Shown here: in pieces, positions 1-13,074 of the stretch
Position numbering within the stretch: the stretch's first letter is position 1
Layout of the letters: the number at the start of each line of letters is the position of its first letter
DNA from: Sipunculus nudus
Taxonomy: Eukaryota > Annelida > Sipuncula > Golfingiida > Sipunculidae
DNA: 64,000 nucleotides
Direction: 5' to 3'
Assembly (NCBI GenBank): GCA_026874595.1
Contig: CM049310.1
Location: 54,379,058 to 54,443,057 of the forward strand
Notes under the pieces: model-generated
The model's database searches: none
Told to the model about the DNA's origin: nothing
What the model saw: the letters and a program-made list of their open reading frames with translations, nothing else
Program-made: the position numbers and the translations under genes

Positions 1-3000
1 CGTAGGTCAATTTCATGACACTTTTCTCCCGTTTTTTATCTGATACAGCTTGACACAGCGTATTCAAGCGTTTCCGATCTGGTATATACTGGTATGTGAC
101 ATTTACTGCCGGGAATATTACTGAATATATAGTTGTGGACAAGAGTACATACTATTTTTAACTTTAACAATTATCTCAGAAGCGTGGCTTTGGTAACAGT
201 GGGGACCCATTTAAAAGCGCTAAAAATTAAAGCAAGGAACGTAATTTGGCTTGACAGTAGCTACAAATTGTACCGCTCGACACCATCATTTGGTGCCTGC
301 ATGCTACAGAAGAAATGTGTGCCAAAACGTATTTGAACAGTTCTGTTCAACCATCCGTGAGGTATAGACTTTCACCGTACCAAGTTTTATTGCTTGTTTC
401 AAGCGGTACTATTTACTATTGCTTGATAGCAGTGATAGTATTAGCCTTCTCACTGCTGACGTATTTGTGTATCGCTTATTGAACGAATCGGGAATATATG
501 GTGTCCCTCATGGAAACAAGCATTCACGTAAGATAAAAGAATGATTTATAGAGTAAGAGGAATTAAATATATCAATACAACACAAACCGAAATTCATACA
601 ACAATCTATCGTCATTTTGACCGGTAAATACACCAATTATAATGAAGGGAAAAGACATCTGGTGGCAAACATAGAAACTACTCAGACACAAGGCCTGTGA
701 ACAAGACCGGCGTCTATTTAAGGCCGGCGTTTATTTTTCTGGGACATTGTTTTGCCCCGGCGACTAAATAAGGCAGGCGACTATTTAAGGTCCGGCGTCT
801 GTTCAAGGAAATGCGGTAAAAGACTGCCCGCCCGCATTGATTTCTGAAAAAAAGTGCCTGAGAACCATACCTTTTTTTTATTTTGGCCTTAGAAGTTGCC
901 AAGACCTTCTATACATTCTTCTGGTCGCACTACTAGTATCTCTTTTTTTTCCTGGAATCTTGAAATAACTGAATACCGATTTCTTATCTTTATGCCGAGT
1001 TCACTTTCTTGAAATTAGAGGGCACTCAGAGAACACATGCCTCCGCCAACCTGGTTCCTCTATCATTGACCTACCTTTCCATATTAAAAAATATATATAC
1101 AACTATATTTAAGAAATTGTGTGGACAAATTGACAAGTGTGCCCTATAGTAACAATATTTACAAAACTGTTATCTTTACCAAAGGGATTTGGCTTAAAAT
1201 GACTCTATGGATGTTTCGCCCTGGTGGCTAAGAAAGGCTTATAAGAATAAACAGTTCTGAAAAATAACCCTATAAATAGAGCTTACATGAGGATTAAAGC
1301 GTAGGTGGGGACGTTTCTTTTTATTGTGGGCTTTACATATAAAGGTTTCTATAATAAGTCTCATTGTCGCTATAATATCCATCCGTGCAAGTAAAAGGCG
1401 AGATGAAAGGCAGATAATGCTGCTATAACATAACTAAAAAACACAAGCTGTAAAGGTTGTAATATTAATTATATGTTTGTTTCAGATGCTGACACACGTA
1501 AAATAGGTAAAAGTAATTCCAAAATTTTTTAAGCAATATATTCACCTACTTTTACTGTAGAAAAAAGTGTTACTTCTTTCTTACTCTGCTTATATATTAA
1601 GGGACTGCAGGCAGAAATGTTCTTAAAACGCTTTAGTGATAGATGTATGAGTATGTATATATATATAGCATATAGCTGGCATTTACGATATTAAACAGCT
1701 AGGTTCACCAAATAAGTCAACGTTTGGTTACAATAAATTATTGATACTCTAGTGTTTTAATGATGGAGATTCAAACTTTTAATTGTTTGAACGGTTTATT
1801 ATTTTTTTGTAATTCCTGAAGACTGATGATGAAAAAGTGTCCCTGTTTCAATGGAGCATCATTTTTGTAAATTTAAGTAAAACTACATTTAAGTAAACTA
1901 CATCTTAGTATCTTACATAGTCTCAAAATTTTAATTTAGACGGGGGAAAAAAACAAAAAATATTTACAAAAAAAAAAAAATGCAAATCCAGTTTTAGAGA
2001 TAATATTTTGCTTAATGTCAAGTGATAAAAAAAATGCGAATGCCGCTAAATTGGTTCATTTGACTCGGCAGACGACCAATACGCACAATGCGCATGCTCA
2101 TGGAGAAACTTATTAAACGTAAGCGGTCGGTATTTATACCATATGCTTTATGGTTACGGTACACAGAATGACACATACTAAAGCAGGCAGCGCAGCTTGT
2201 CTTTATTTGAATAAATATACGTGATCTTAACTTAAAAACTAGTCCTGTGTAGGTTATTTATAGTATAATAATGGAGGGTGTCAATCATCAGTTGCGGGAG
2301 TACTTCACGTGGCCTGACACTCCGCGACATTTCTGTCTCTAAAAGCTTATCATCTTCCCTTGTATAGACTATGGAGCAAGAATGTGTCACAGTGTTGCAA
2401 CGTTCCTCAAATATCAATGATAAAAATACAGATAAAATAAGATAAAATGGAATTGATAAAGAACCAGAATGACTGATAATATGACATGATTTATTGGTCT
2501 CCATGACATTGTGGTAAAAAGCCATTAACTTCTTTGAAAAAAAATTACACAGGTTTTACGGATTTGAATATTTAGGGCAAGGGTTTTTATTTGTTAGTTT
2601 CTTAAGTACTATTTCCTGCTATTTTATTGAATTACTTGAATTTTGCTTATATTTTGACTTGACACAATGATTTCTCAAGTGTTATTACTCTCAAAGTTGG
2701 TCTATATATTTTAAAAACCTGTCATGAGTTTCGAGTTCTGTCAGTACATTCATCCTTTTTCTTGTTCTTCCAAGATCAAGAGAGCAACAAGTCTAGTTCT
2801 ACATGATTGAGACAAAGCGGCATTGATCATTTGTTTGATGCACCAACAACTCAAAGCGACTTGCCATGCAATAGTCAGGTGGAGTCGGACAGTTAATACG
2901 TTTAAAATAAATTATTCACTATGTTATTTGGGGACAGAATATAACCTTTAAAAAAAATTTAAGTGTGCGTGAAAAAAATGGGAGATGAAATATTGGGTCA

Positions 3001-3826
3001 TTTAACGTAAGAAGTTTAAGCAAATCTTAAAACGCATTCGCTGCACACTTTTCATCAGTAAATTTCTTAAAGTGAATATAAATTTGCATGTTGCAAGACT
3101 AAAACATAATTAGCACATATTAATCAGATATATAGGTAAACTTATGTAATTATTTGACTTTCGAACTTGACAAAAATGTGCAAATATAGTGAAGTATCAC
3201 TGACCCTTGAGGAGTATGATCCTTTTTTTGCAAATTTAATTGAATATACAAATAATATTATGTATCTGTTTGTCTTACATCCGATACATCGATGGTTGCA
3301 GTTCCATCAAAATAAACAGTTTGTTTTCTGTTGTACAGGAAAGTTGACATTCGACTGTACAAGTATACGTCAACATCGTATCCTCCAACCTGTTCATTTA
3401 ACAGCTTTGGAATTTTTTTATTATGTTTTATTATTCTTCTGGTGTTGATATATTTAGTTACGATCAGTCATATTTGCTTTTCCTTCAATGTTCCATTAAG
3501 TCTGATATGGAAATTGAAAGTTGTTCATGACCAATACTATCAGAAAACTATAATTATTACTACACTTTTATACCATAAAAACATAAAATACCATAACATC
3601 AGTAATATCTGATCATAATAATATACTAAAATGCCGAAAGGTGTTTTATAGATTTCACTTCCTTAATAAATAATATAACATAAATGGCTATATTATATGT
3701 CGAACCCTCCCGCTTTTGTTTCATCTGTTTTGGAAAAAAAAATTGTGTATAATAATAGGTCATTAATAATGATAGTTTTTTTCTATATTTTTCCTATACT
3801 TTCAGAAAAGCAACCTGAGAAACAGG
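1..3826. other. Gene-poor region upstream of the peptide-precursor gene
   Basis: AT-rich sequence with short spurious open frames and no recognisable coding exon. A pyrimidine-rich stretch ending in TTTCAG at 3801-3805 lies just upstream of the peptide-gene start codon. It looks like a splice acceptor, so a non-coding first exon and the promoter are probably somewhere in this interval; I could not place them. Confidence 0.5.
698..880. repeat. Degenerate CCGGCG-CTATTTAAG repeat cluster plus shared 40-bp block
   Basis: Four diverged copies of a motif close to CCGGCGTCTATTTAAGG occur between about 708 and 808, some inverted. They are followed by a block (about 838-880) reading GATTTCTGAAAAAAAGTGCC and onward to ACCATACC. 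That block recurs nearly exactly at 17320-17360 and inverted near 17079, so it is an interspersed element terminus. Confidence 0.6.
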
Positions 3827-3995
3827 ATGGCAGAGTTAGGATTCCGCGGCACCGCACAATTATTACTGGTGGTTCTATTTGCTTTACTTTTGTCTTGTGC
3901 AACCGGAAATGACGCCGATGACTACAGTGACCTAGATTACAGGGACTCAAGGGGTCACAAGGGGTCAGAAAACGGGAAAACACTCAGAGACAATG
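3827..3995 (+). CDS. Peptide precursor exon 1 (signal peptide, acidic spacer)
   Basis: ATG at 3827 lies 21 bases after a TTTCAG acceptor at 3805, so the exon probably begins at 3806 with a short 5' leader. It encodes residues 1-56 plus one base of codon 57, ending at G|GTAGGT. The ATG is followed within 10 residues by the hydrophobic core, which supports this start. Confidence 0.75.
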
Positions 3996-6900
3996 GTAGG
4001 TAGGCTTAGTTTCACTTACACAAAATACGTACAGAGAATTTTACTTTTACCTTTATCTTTAAATGCAGCATTTGTACTTTCAATTTACCGTTGATTCTAG
4101 ATGGCTAAGGGAAATCTGTGGAGTTTTCGAGACCGACATCATATATCCTTAGAAAGCTCATTTTATTTTTATAATTCCAGGAAATTCAATAATACTTATA
4201 AAGGTCAAATTAAACAAAAAAAAGTATTTATTTCCGTTTCCTTCATTAAATACAGACTCTTATAATTGTGTCTAGGGGTGAAACGGGGGCGCATATCAGA
4301 CCTTTGATAGTTTATATTAAATATTATGATGATTTTCCTTTTTTTCATAAAGGAAACGATAAGTTATTTTTAAAACTTTTGCTTTCCGTAATTGAGAACA
4401 TAATCGAATAAGTGAATCTAAATACAAAAGTCAAATATTAATTATTTTGAAAAACAAAAAATACCAAAACCTTAATATATGGTTCTTACCACTACCAATA
4501 AATAGAAAAAAAGATAACAGAGAAAGGAAAATAAAAGCAATAGTAGATATATAAAAAAACTGGTAAATCACCTGACACAAATTAATGTAATTATAGAATA
4601 GCCTTCTGATTACTGGACTGATTTTATATGCAGTAGTACCTCGACGAGACACATCTCTTTTCTACAGTGCTGGTGTAGTGCTGCAGAAAGAATTTTTTTG
4701 TAGCTGCTAATTCACCTTATATCAGGGACCTGGTTAACCTGAACCCATTGACCTGATAGACCAATTTACACAAGATCTAGTCCCTTACTTGTGGTAAAAA
4801 GGTTATGCTTCCAAAATAGTCTGTGGCACAGGCTCTGTAGACATTCAACAAATATTTAGTGACTGCTCTGGAGTGTGCTGACACTGCGAAGTCAGACGAA
4901 TCGATTTCATGAGGATCGCGAAATCAACTTTTCGTCAGAGTTGCGAAATACACCAATAAAATTTGCTCAGAATATCCTTATATAATAAGACACAGTTGAC
5001 TATAGCTTGATGTCTTATCAAACCCTCAGTGGTGAACCACCAGTGTAAAGATTTACGGTTACCACCCATGTCGATAAAATCGATATCAGTTTACACGGGG
5101 GGGGGGGGGGCCTGGACCGATTTAAGAATACCCCCGCACTGTTCAGATTACCCTCTCGCTTAAATTACTTAAATTATATTTTTTTATGTTTTAAACTTAT
5201 TATTTATTATTTCAGTAAATCACGTGTAAGATACGAGATTTAAATAAAAAGCTGAAATCGATATTTTAACAAAAGAATTGTTGCAATGAAATGTTTTTTA
5301 TTTTTCAAATAAGCTCTGGTAATCTAAACCTGGGGTAATCTTGAATCGCTACACCGGGGAAAAATCCAGGAACATTTGATATTTGATTATTTTTTTCTGA
5401 AGCGTTCTTTTTTTCCGCAAGATGATTTGAAAAAAAGGGCGGGTCCTAGGCTAAAACCAGGTACCGATGTGTAAGACACTAAGACGGCCCAGAAGTATCT
5501 TAAACCATCAAGAATTGTATCCCTTAGATCTTAAATTGTGCCTTACATATAATGATCGATAAGTCCCCCGTCGTTCGTCAGATATTTAAAAAATACCGTC
5601 AAATATATATACACGAACTGTTCCTATACTTGTTGGTCAAATCCGCTGTCCCTCAGGACAGCTTCTGCCATTTTCAGTACCCTGGTGACGTCACTACCTA
5701 CGCCACCGACGAAGCACGTAGACAGCTCCATACCACGGTCCTCGGCCTTCTGCTGATCTCAACGTTTATTTTAAGACTTGTCTGGTTTCAAGATTTTAAT
5801 CTATACATACATCGCGTTTAGACGTCATCAAACCCACATTTTTGCCGGTAATTCACAAAAATGCATCGTTTTCCAGCGTTTGTATTTCAGTATTGGAACG
5901 ATGGTCTGTTGTGAGCCATAGTTTAGTACAATAATTGACACTTTATGACCACACCTATTCCAGAGCGCTTGATGCAGCATTCTACGGCAATACCGCATCA
6001 TAATGGGCTGTTGTCCTTATTATGTTGATTACGTTTCTTTCCGTTATTTAGGACACTTCTATCCAATCAGCCTTTATTATATGGGGTTGTTTTGCATATA
6101 ATCATTGCCCTTAACTGGTATTAGTAGGCATCACACGTAAAAAATACATTTTCTTCTCGGGTATCAGACTAAATGCGTTATCTAAACACTATGTTAAATG
6201 TTTATAGTTTCTTATCGTTCAATAGGTCACTGTCTCTCCCTTTTTTTCATTACTTTTTAAGGACTGTGCATTATTGAAATATTGGCATATATCTACCATC
6301 ATTACTGAGTGGCTGCGGATTAAACTTCAGTGAAAATGAACAGTAACTATGATGTATGGGATGTGATCTGGGATACAATATAAAAGAATAATTTATCATT
6401 TTAAAGAGAAAAACATATCACTGAAAGTGATATGAAACTTTCGTTTTATTTCTAGTAAAGGAGAAAGACTATTGATATGTAACTTACTTTGGATGACGCT
6501 GCATTTGAAACCGACTATTTCAAATCGCGATTGCTCGACAAGGGAAGAAACGCTTACAGAGTTGATCATTCGATCTCGTGTGCCATTATAAGTCATTTCT
6601 TCTGAGTGCACGGTGCCCGTTTAATCCGGAGACAGGGTTAATGACAGCTTAACCCTACCGTCGTGACGGGCATTCAGTGGTTTCATTTGAATAACCAGTG
6701 TTTGAATACCAAATTAACGGCGCAAATTAGTGATGACATCCTTTTTTCAGGTTTAGGAAGCCTCCTATTAAAGAATCTTCGCTTCCGTGATTTGGGAGAC
6801 AGAGAAACGCTGTCGCCGGGATTTCTGGCCTATGTCGCACGCCAAGCAGCACGAGCCGGCCGCAAAACAGGTCAGATTACTCTTACCAGCTCCTTAAATG

Positions 6901-7622
6901 TATACAAGTGCTTCAGATTCTACCATTAAAAAGAATTTTCGAGATATTTAATTTTTTTTATAATGAAGTTGTAGTTCCCTTGTTAGCATATCAATGATCG
7001 CGCATGCATTACCTGTATTAACAATAAATATAAATCTGCTGATAATATTTGTCATTAAATTTTCAAAATTAATCTTCCTACGAAATATACAACGTAGAAT
7101 GGGCCCGAAAATACGACTCCGCAATGATATACAATGCTAACTGTAAAATTTAAAAAAATAAACTATGTATCTGCTTTATTTGTCTCAAAGGAAGGGTCAT
7201 TTTTAAACTAAAGTGGTCTTCTTACAGAGTTTTTCCCTTACAGAAGGCAATTTAACAGTACCTGTCGATATTTTGAATATCATTATACAGGCTAGTTCAG
7301 ATATCATACCTTTCTAGAACGTGGTCAATAAAGAATTGACGCACCAAAAAACGTAACGATGTTAACAATTATTAAAACTTGGCACCCTTTTTGGCCCGAT
7401 TATCTTCGATAATTTACTTAGATTTTGACCTAATGCCCTCCTGTGGGCAGCCTCCTGACGTCATGACCTGAAGCTTGCATAAATTATCGTTGATTTAATT
7501 CAGGTATCAGCAAGAAGTCGTCGACCCGACTGGAGCAGCTCCTGCAGGATTACGGGTTGAATCTCCGGCGTGACGCAGATGGTGATGGCGTCCGGCTACA
7601 GAGCTTGCGCTTTGGCAAATAA
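3827..7622 (+). CDS. Secreted neuropeptide-like precursor, C-terminal LRF-amide predicted (3 exons)
   Basis: Exons 3827-3995, 6751-6870 and 7504-7622 join in frame (phase 1 at both junctions, GT-AG) to give 135 residues. Residues 1-27 are a signal peptide (hydrophobic run AQLLLVVLFALLLSC, then ATG-N). An acidic spacer follows (NDADDYSDLDYRD). Residues 93-95 are Gly-Arg-Lys, a classic amidation and cleavage site after ...VARQAARA. Lys-Lys is at 100-101 and Arg-Arg at 118-119. The protein ends LQSLRFGK-stop, so cleavage after Arg119 and amidation at Gly134 would release a 14-residue peptide, DADGDGVRLQSLRF-amide. The layout (small exons, signal peptide, dibasic sites, Gly-basic terminus) is that of a peptide-hormone precursor. 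I do not recognise the family: it is not an evident NPF, luqin or FMRFamide tandem precursor. Tissue and receptor are unknown. A conserved small secreted protein that is not processed is the main alternative. Confidence 0.72.
6751..6870 (+). CDS. Peptide precursor exon 2 (LRF and GRK motifs)
   Basis: The acceptor is CTTTTTTCAG at 6741-6750 and the donor is CAG|GTCAGA at 6871. It encodes residues 57-96, including Asn-Leu-Arg-Phe-Arg at 65-69 (no Gly, so not an amidation site) and Gly-Arg-Lys at 93-95. Its length of 120 bases keeps the frame. Confidence 0.7.
7504..7622 (+). CDS. Peptide precursor exon 3 (LRFGK stop)
   Basis: The acceptor is CAG at 7501-7503. It encodes residues 98-135 after the split Gly97: a Lys-Lys, a helix-like stretch STRLEQLLQDYGLNL, Arg-Arg, an acidic Asp-Ala-Asp-Gly-Asp-Gly run, and LQSLRFGK before TAA at 7620-7622. 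Confidence 0.72.
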
Positions 7623-7934
7623 GCGTTTGCGCATGCCCGGAAAAGGACTAAGAGGGAGGACTTGTGTGTATTTCTCTCTATGGACCTGTGACCAGAGCAA
7701 GACTTTACATAGGTTTTATCCTTAATTAATTATTTTTACTTGATGATCCCTAAAGGACAGCAACCCCTAGTTCGAATTAAAATATATCGTTTTTATCTTA
7801 TTTTGACCTGTTTATAGCTTTGTTCAGCAGATGCAGGTTTGCACGCTGGACGGTTCTTTTATCCAATGGATTGTTATATAATCTGGCATTGTTGGGGTAC
7901 AGTTGGAATATTTGCCATAAAGAAACAAAATGGT

Positions 7935-7940
7935 AATAAA
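7935..7940 (+). terminator. Poly(A) signal of the peptide gene
   Basis: AATAAA lies 313 bases after the stop codon of the peptide precursor, followed by a T-rich run at 7970-7985. It is the nearest canonical signal on this strand. Confidence 0.5.
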
Positions 7941-8639
7941 AGATTGTACAAGTACATGTTCAGTTATTATTATTTTTTTTTTTTTGTTTCCACATAGAAA
8001 ATATGCAGATTCGGACTTTGGTTACTTGGGTCATCTTAATATATAAGGAAGTCACTTTACAATGTATCCGTTCACTCATTCGGCAGAATCGCATGTTATT
8101 TTCAGTTCTGCGTATTATATAACCTTATCACAATAAGTTATAACAGCAATACTAATTCCTCTTCATTCTTATAAAACAATAGGTGTCCAACAGTACGGTC
8201 ATTATGAAATCCCATTGTTAGTGTTCTATTTTACACCCTGTCGCTAAGATTTAATTTTCTCACACGTGGCGTGACAAATCTATGGTAAACTTTAATTTGT
8301 GTCCTCCTTAAGAGATGGCTCCCAAAAGTTATGTCCTGTGGGAAATCATTGTAAGACGATATAATTGACCTTGTTACGGTGGGATGTCATCCGTCTCGTC
8401 GCTAATAATTGCCCTGAATCCGGGATGTTTTTCGATAAGCTCCAGCATTATATTATATTAGTGACGACACTGTTTTGTTGAAAATTGTAATGCATCTGTC
8501 TTTTTTTTTTTGTAAACTTTTGTGCAACGCCATAACGACTTACTGATTCGGTCTTCTATTTTTATTTATGTTATGATCAATCTAAAAACGCCTATATTGG
8601 CCCTAAACACACTTTACAAACATTTCTATACAACTCTCT

Positions 8640-8890
8640 GATCGAAGCTGTCTACAAATTCAGCACGCATGAAACATATCTACAAACACAGCATCGAAAA
8701 TTAAAATGTCAACAAACACCGACGCAAACATGTTTACGAATATACGATGCAAATATATCTGCAAACATATATACCATACAAATATATCTGCAAACACACA
8801 ATGCTTACAGGGGCCGTATCTACAACTTGCAACATGCAAAGAATATGTACAAACACAGCATGCAAACTTATCTACAAACACAATATGCAA
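8640..8890. repeat. Degenerate 22-25-bp minisatellite
   Basis: Repeated diverged copies of a unit resembling CAAACACAGCATGCAAACAT followed by ATCTA. The longer open frames on both strands here come from the repeat and are not genes. Confidence 0.65.
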
Positions 8891-10473
8891 ATATGTCTAC
8901 ATGGTTCATCCTTTATTTGTCCTCCTTTCTCCAGTCTTCAAATTAACCGTTTCAGCGGTGAAGATTCAAAATGGGGGAGATTATTATTTGGAAAAAGTGT
9001 AAGTTCGGTGTATGGGAACAGATGCTTATTCAACAAACGCTTTCCTGATAAATTACAGCAGGCGAGGGCCATACTTTCCTAAAAATGTTCATACAGATTA
9101 CCGTCCCAGGTTTAAGTGACCGATAAGTTTACTTTGGAATCTCATTAGCATGTGAATTATCTGGCACAACGCAGCCATGGCTGAGAGGCGGGGTGTCACA
9201 TTGACTATATACACTACTTCGTAATGAGCACATGGGGATAAAAATCTAAATTTCAATTAGCGTGCTACGCTTCACCGAACGGTTGGTGCGATATATAATG
9301 CAATATCAATCAATGCAGGACGACCGATACGATAATCAATGACTCAATGATGAAGATAAGTCTGAATCAATTCGATTATCTATGTCTCTGCTATAGTGCA
9401 GGAACTCTAGGATTGATCGATATAAAAATTAATACGATATTTATAGAACTTTACAGCAAAACTGAATTAGTTTTAGATTTTTTTATTTTAACACAGAAAA
9501 GGATCGAATAAAGATCTGGAGAATTTATTATGCAGGATTGGTCAATGCAAATTCAATACAACTGAAACATGTCGCCTTCTGATATATTTTAATTGTCTAA
9601 TGAGATGCTTCTATAATTGCTTAACTGCTTCTAGTTAACGTGCAGGCGAACGGGTCATACTTAAAATACGTGTGTTCTTGGCATATAAGGTATCGATGTG
9701 ATTGTTAATCTCATGTCGATAATTGATAAATATATCTCTCCCGATATGTAACAGTTCTGTCAACCCTACTTCATCGAAGTGACAGTTTTAATATCTAAAA
9801 CTTAAAAAAGGAATTCGGTCCACCTGTGTTCGCATTGTTCTCTGAACGCTTTGCTCTCGGCGTTAATGATGATTGTCCCACATGCGACGTATTTTCCTTT
9901 GTTCTAACTGTACGTTCAAATCTGCTTGCATCACAGGGTCATCAAAACTGACCATGTAAATGAAGGTGCATGGCGACTTTCCAAATATGGCAAAAAACTG
10001 GTGCGTAGCCAAAAAAAAAATAAACGCGTGACCTTCGACCAAGGAGGCGGGGTATGTGGGACAAATCAGTTATAGCCCAATGAAATGTAAAGCAAGCCGT
10101 GAGGTTTGCGAGGCTTGTGTCACATGGCAGGCGAGCCGATAGGGCTATAACCAATTCTTATTGCTGTTTTTGCCTTACTACCTTCAAAGGAATCAGGCTA
10201 ATGGATTTTTTTTTCATAAGGTACCATTGTCAATCAGTGTTTTTAACCTTATGCAGGTCATATACATCATTTCACGCATTGTCGTACATCTTGGTATCCC
10301 TCAAACATATTAACAGAAATTCAGGTGTATTATCTTGAACGGTATATTTTCAGATTTTTGTCCTAAGAGTCCGTAGATCAAATAATTATAGGTGTGACCT
10401 AAAACACCTAAGGTTCATGGCCATCCTGTGGCGTAAATGTTTCTTCAAGGGTGGGCGTGACTCGTAGTGGGAG

Positions 10474-10474
10474 G

Positions 10475-10515
<41 letters not shown>
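10474..10515. repeat. (AT)n microsatellite
   Basis: About 40 bases of near-pure AT dinucleotide. Confidence 0.9.
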
Positions 10516-10519
<4 letters not shown>

Positions 10520-12469
10520 ATATTTTATTACCTGTGTGAATTATTTAAAATAAATAACAATTAAATATGAGGTTTTAAAAAATAAGGTATTATGTGTCCG
10601 CTTTATTAGGTTGCTCCTAAACAAGGTTAAGATACACATGTATGATATTTCAGATTAAACTCAGAAATGGACCAAAGTCTATAATTCTAATTATTTATAT
10701 ATTTTATTTCATATATATAAATATTATTCTCTGAAACATCCATCACTAGCTAACAAGTTGGAGGATATATAGCCCCCCACCCACCCATATTGACGCCCAT
10801 GCACCTATCGGTGTTTCCAAGAACTTAGTGGAACAAAAATCAGCATTGTGTTCTTGTAGTGAGATTTTTTACAGTATGTATACTCATTTTGAGTAAGATA
10901 ATAAAATTCTTTCAAGTCCTTCCTTTCTGGTGTTGAGATGACCATGGGGATAAAAGTGAAATACGGAAGAAAGACCACGATATCATATATAATATTGCCT
11001 GATAAAAAAAAACGAAGCGAAATTTTCGTTGAGGCAATCTCGTGAAGGCATCAAAGGGTAGCTCAGACATTGCTGGTTGCCATTAAAGAAGTATTAAACA
11101 ATGGATGCGAAGGGGTTAATAATAAGTTCTATTTTTGGTCCAAGTATGAAACATAAAGGCAGTCTATAAAAATCACTGGATATGTCGGATACGTAGACAG
11201 CTTTATCATTTATTCATTCCATGCCTTTATTCTTTCCATATGCATTGACAATATAACGTTCGAATCGCAATGTATCTAGATAAAAATCTGGTCGGACACG
11301 GTTTTCTACATACATTTAATAGGACTGGATGTTCTCGTGATATTTCCATGGCCCTTTTCTGCGTGGGCCGAGGACTTTAAAAACTGCGACGCCGGCTGTT
11401 CTTTGGTTATGATTGGATTTATTATTGTCAGTTTATAGGACAAATTGGAAGCCCATGTAATTTCTTTACCTTAAAGCAAACTATCGCTTCCTGTGACTTA
11501 TTGATCCCTGTAGTATTTTCCAAAGCTCAAAAAGAATGCTTTTCTTGAATTTCGAATGACGAAATATAAAATACAAATTACGTTATTATTATAGTCATTT
11601 TCACTATGAAATCCAAATATTCTTTCCGATTTCCTTTTCATTAAGAAAAATGAAGAGATATTAATGAATGAGGATGAAGAAACTTTGATAGGAATAACGA
11701 TCAAATATCAACTTAATATTTAAAAAAAAGGGAAATCCATGGGCCCTTGAGGACTTCAAATAGGACTTTATTCTGTATATAGTAACTGCATTTGCGCTGT
11801 AAATAAAGATATATTTAAAGATATATTTATTTTGACCGAGGATATAAATATCAAGTGAAATGGATGATTTGTCTACTAACTAAATATAATGTAATATATT
11901 TTTACAGAGCGATGTATCGGACTTGAGTTTATCCTTGTGCCCAATATAGCATACAATCGATACATAAGAGTTGGTTTTTACAAATATACCAAGTAGATTT
12001 CATAGCAAAAGCAAATGCTTTTAAGTAAAAAGTATGGACGCAAACGCGAATGAACATTATCAAATTCACATGAAAATGTTTGAAAACTAAGCAAGTGCAA
12101 GTTCAAATGCAAACCTGATTAAATATTATTTAATTCATATGCAAAAACGATAAAAAGTACTAAATGCAAATGGATTTACAAGTGCATTAAAATTCTGTGA
12201 TTCTATCTGATAAGGTTATATGTGTATATTGTCATTAATAACGAGTATAGTCTATGGGTCTCCTGAAACCATTCATGTTAAAATATATGATGTAAAATTA
12301 TTACATGAATTATTACGTGATCATTGATGAAGGGCTTTCGTGATTATTATCCTAAGATAGCACTTTAGGATTACATTTGCATTTATCTTTGAGACTTAAA
12401 TGTTTTAGCTCTGCAAGTAAAGACCAGAATAAAGCGACATTTCAAATGCAGTTACATTCAAAATGCCTG

Positions 12470-12960
12470 TATACTGCGGTTGGCTTAATATTCGCGGTGG
12501 TTTTATAATTCGCTATATTCGCGGTCGGGGCAATACCGTGAAATTAAAACCACGCATATTTAAACGGTTGCTGTCATGGGAAAATAGTTTCTGTAGTCGT
12601 CACCAGATGATTAACACGGTTTCTTGACCAAAGCATTATTATTTATCACACCTGCGCTGACAGGTGAACTGTGGGGAGGGCCTTCTGGTAAATAACTCTT
12701 TCCCGAGCCGGGAAACCCCCGTTAATTAGCTTACCAAAAACAATCATGGGCCGTGAGCGTGGTTAATAAGGCGATAAGCAGATACTAATAACTTTGTGTA
12801 ATAGAGAATTGATAACTATTTTATCGTTTATATCAAATTATTACTATATTCCCCATCGCGAAAATTAAACCCCGTGAAATAATGAAAAATTGCCTGGGCG
12901 CGAAAATTGAGCCCCGTAAATTCAAAGCCATTCACAGTTATTAGCGTAATTTTTCCAAAC
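12470..12960. mobile_element. Diverged relative of the TTCGCGA inverted-repeat element
   Basis: It starts with CTGCGGTTGGCTTAATATTC and has terminal-like blocks rich in TTCGCG/CGCGAA (AATTCGCTATATTCGCGG on the left, CGCGAAAATT...CCCCGTAAA on the right). It resembles the well-bounded element at 51234-51671 but is more diverged, and I cannot define exact ends. It carries no transposase. Confidence 0.5.
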
Positions 12961-12975
12961 AGACTTGCTCTGATT

Positions 12976-12981
12976 TTTATT
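12976..12981 (-). terminator. Poly(A) signal of the minus-strand sulfotransferase
   Basis: TTTATT on the plus strand gives AATAAA on the minus strand, about 94 bases after the stop codon at 13075-13077. The position suits the 3' end of that gene. Confidence 0.5.
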
Positions 12982-13074
12982 CTAAAACGGCAAAGATATT
13001 TTCACCGATAATGATCACTATTCATCAACCGTAACAAGGTTACCTCCATCAAAGACCATGTGACCACCTGTGTT

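Larger units (their letters stand above)
7941..13074. other. Intergenic region, no coding exon recognised
   Basis: Between the peptide gene and the 3' end of the minus-strand sulfotransferase I see only repeats: a degenerate minisatellite (8640-8890), an AT microsatellite (10474-10515) and an inverted-repeat element (12470-12960). Short open frames here have no signal peptide, motif or splice context that would support them. Confidence 0.5.

Noticed and set aside
5552-5821. 89-codon open frame with a hydrophobic C-terminal segment, inside intron 1 of the peptide gene
   Set aside because: It has a possible acceptor before GACAGCTTCTGCC, but the frame needed to join exon 1 meets a stop, and I see no good donor or family motif.
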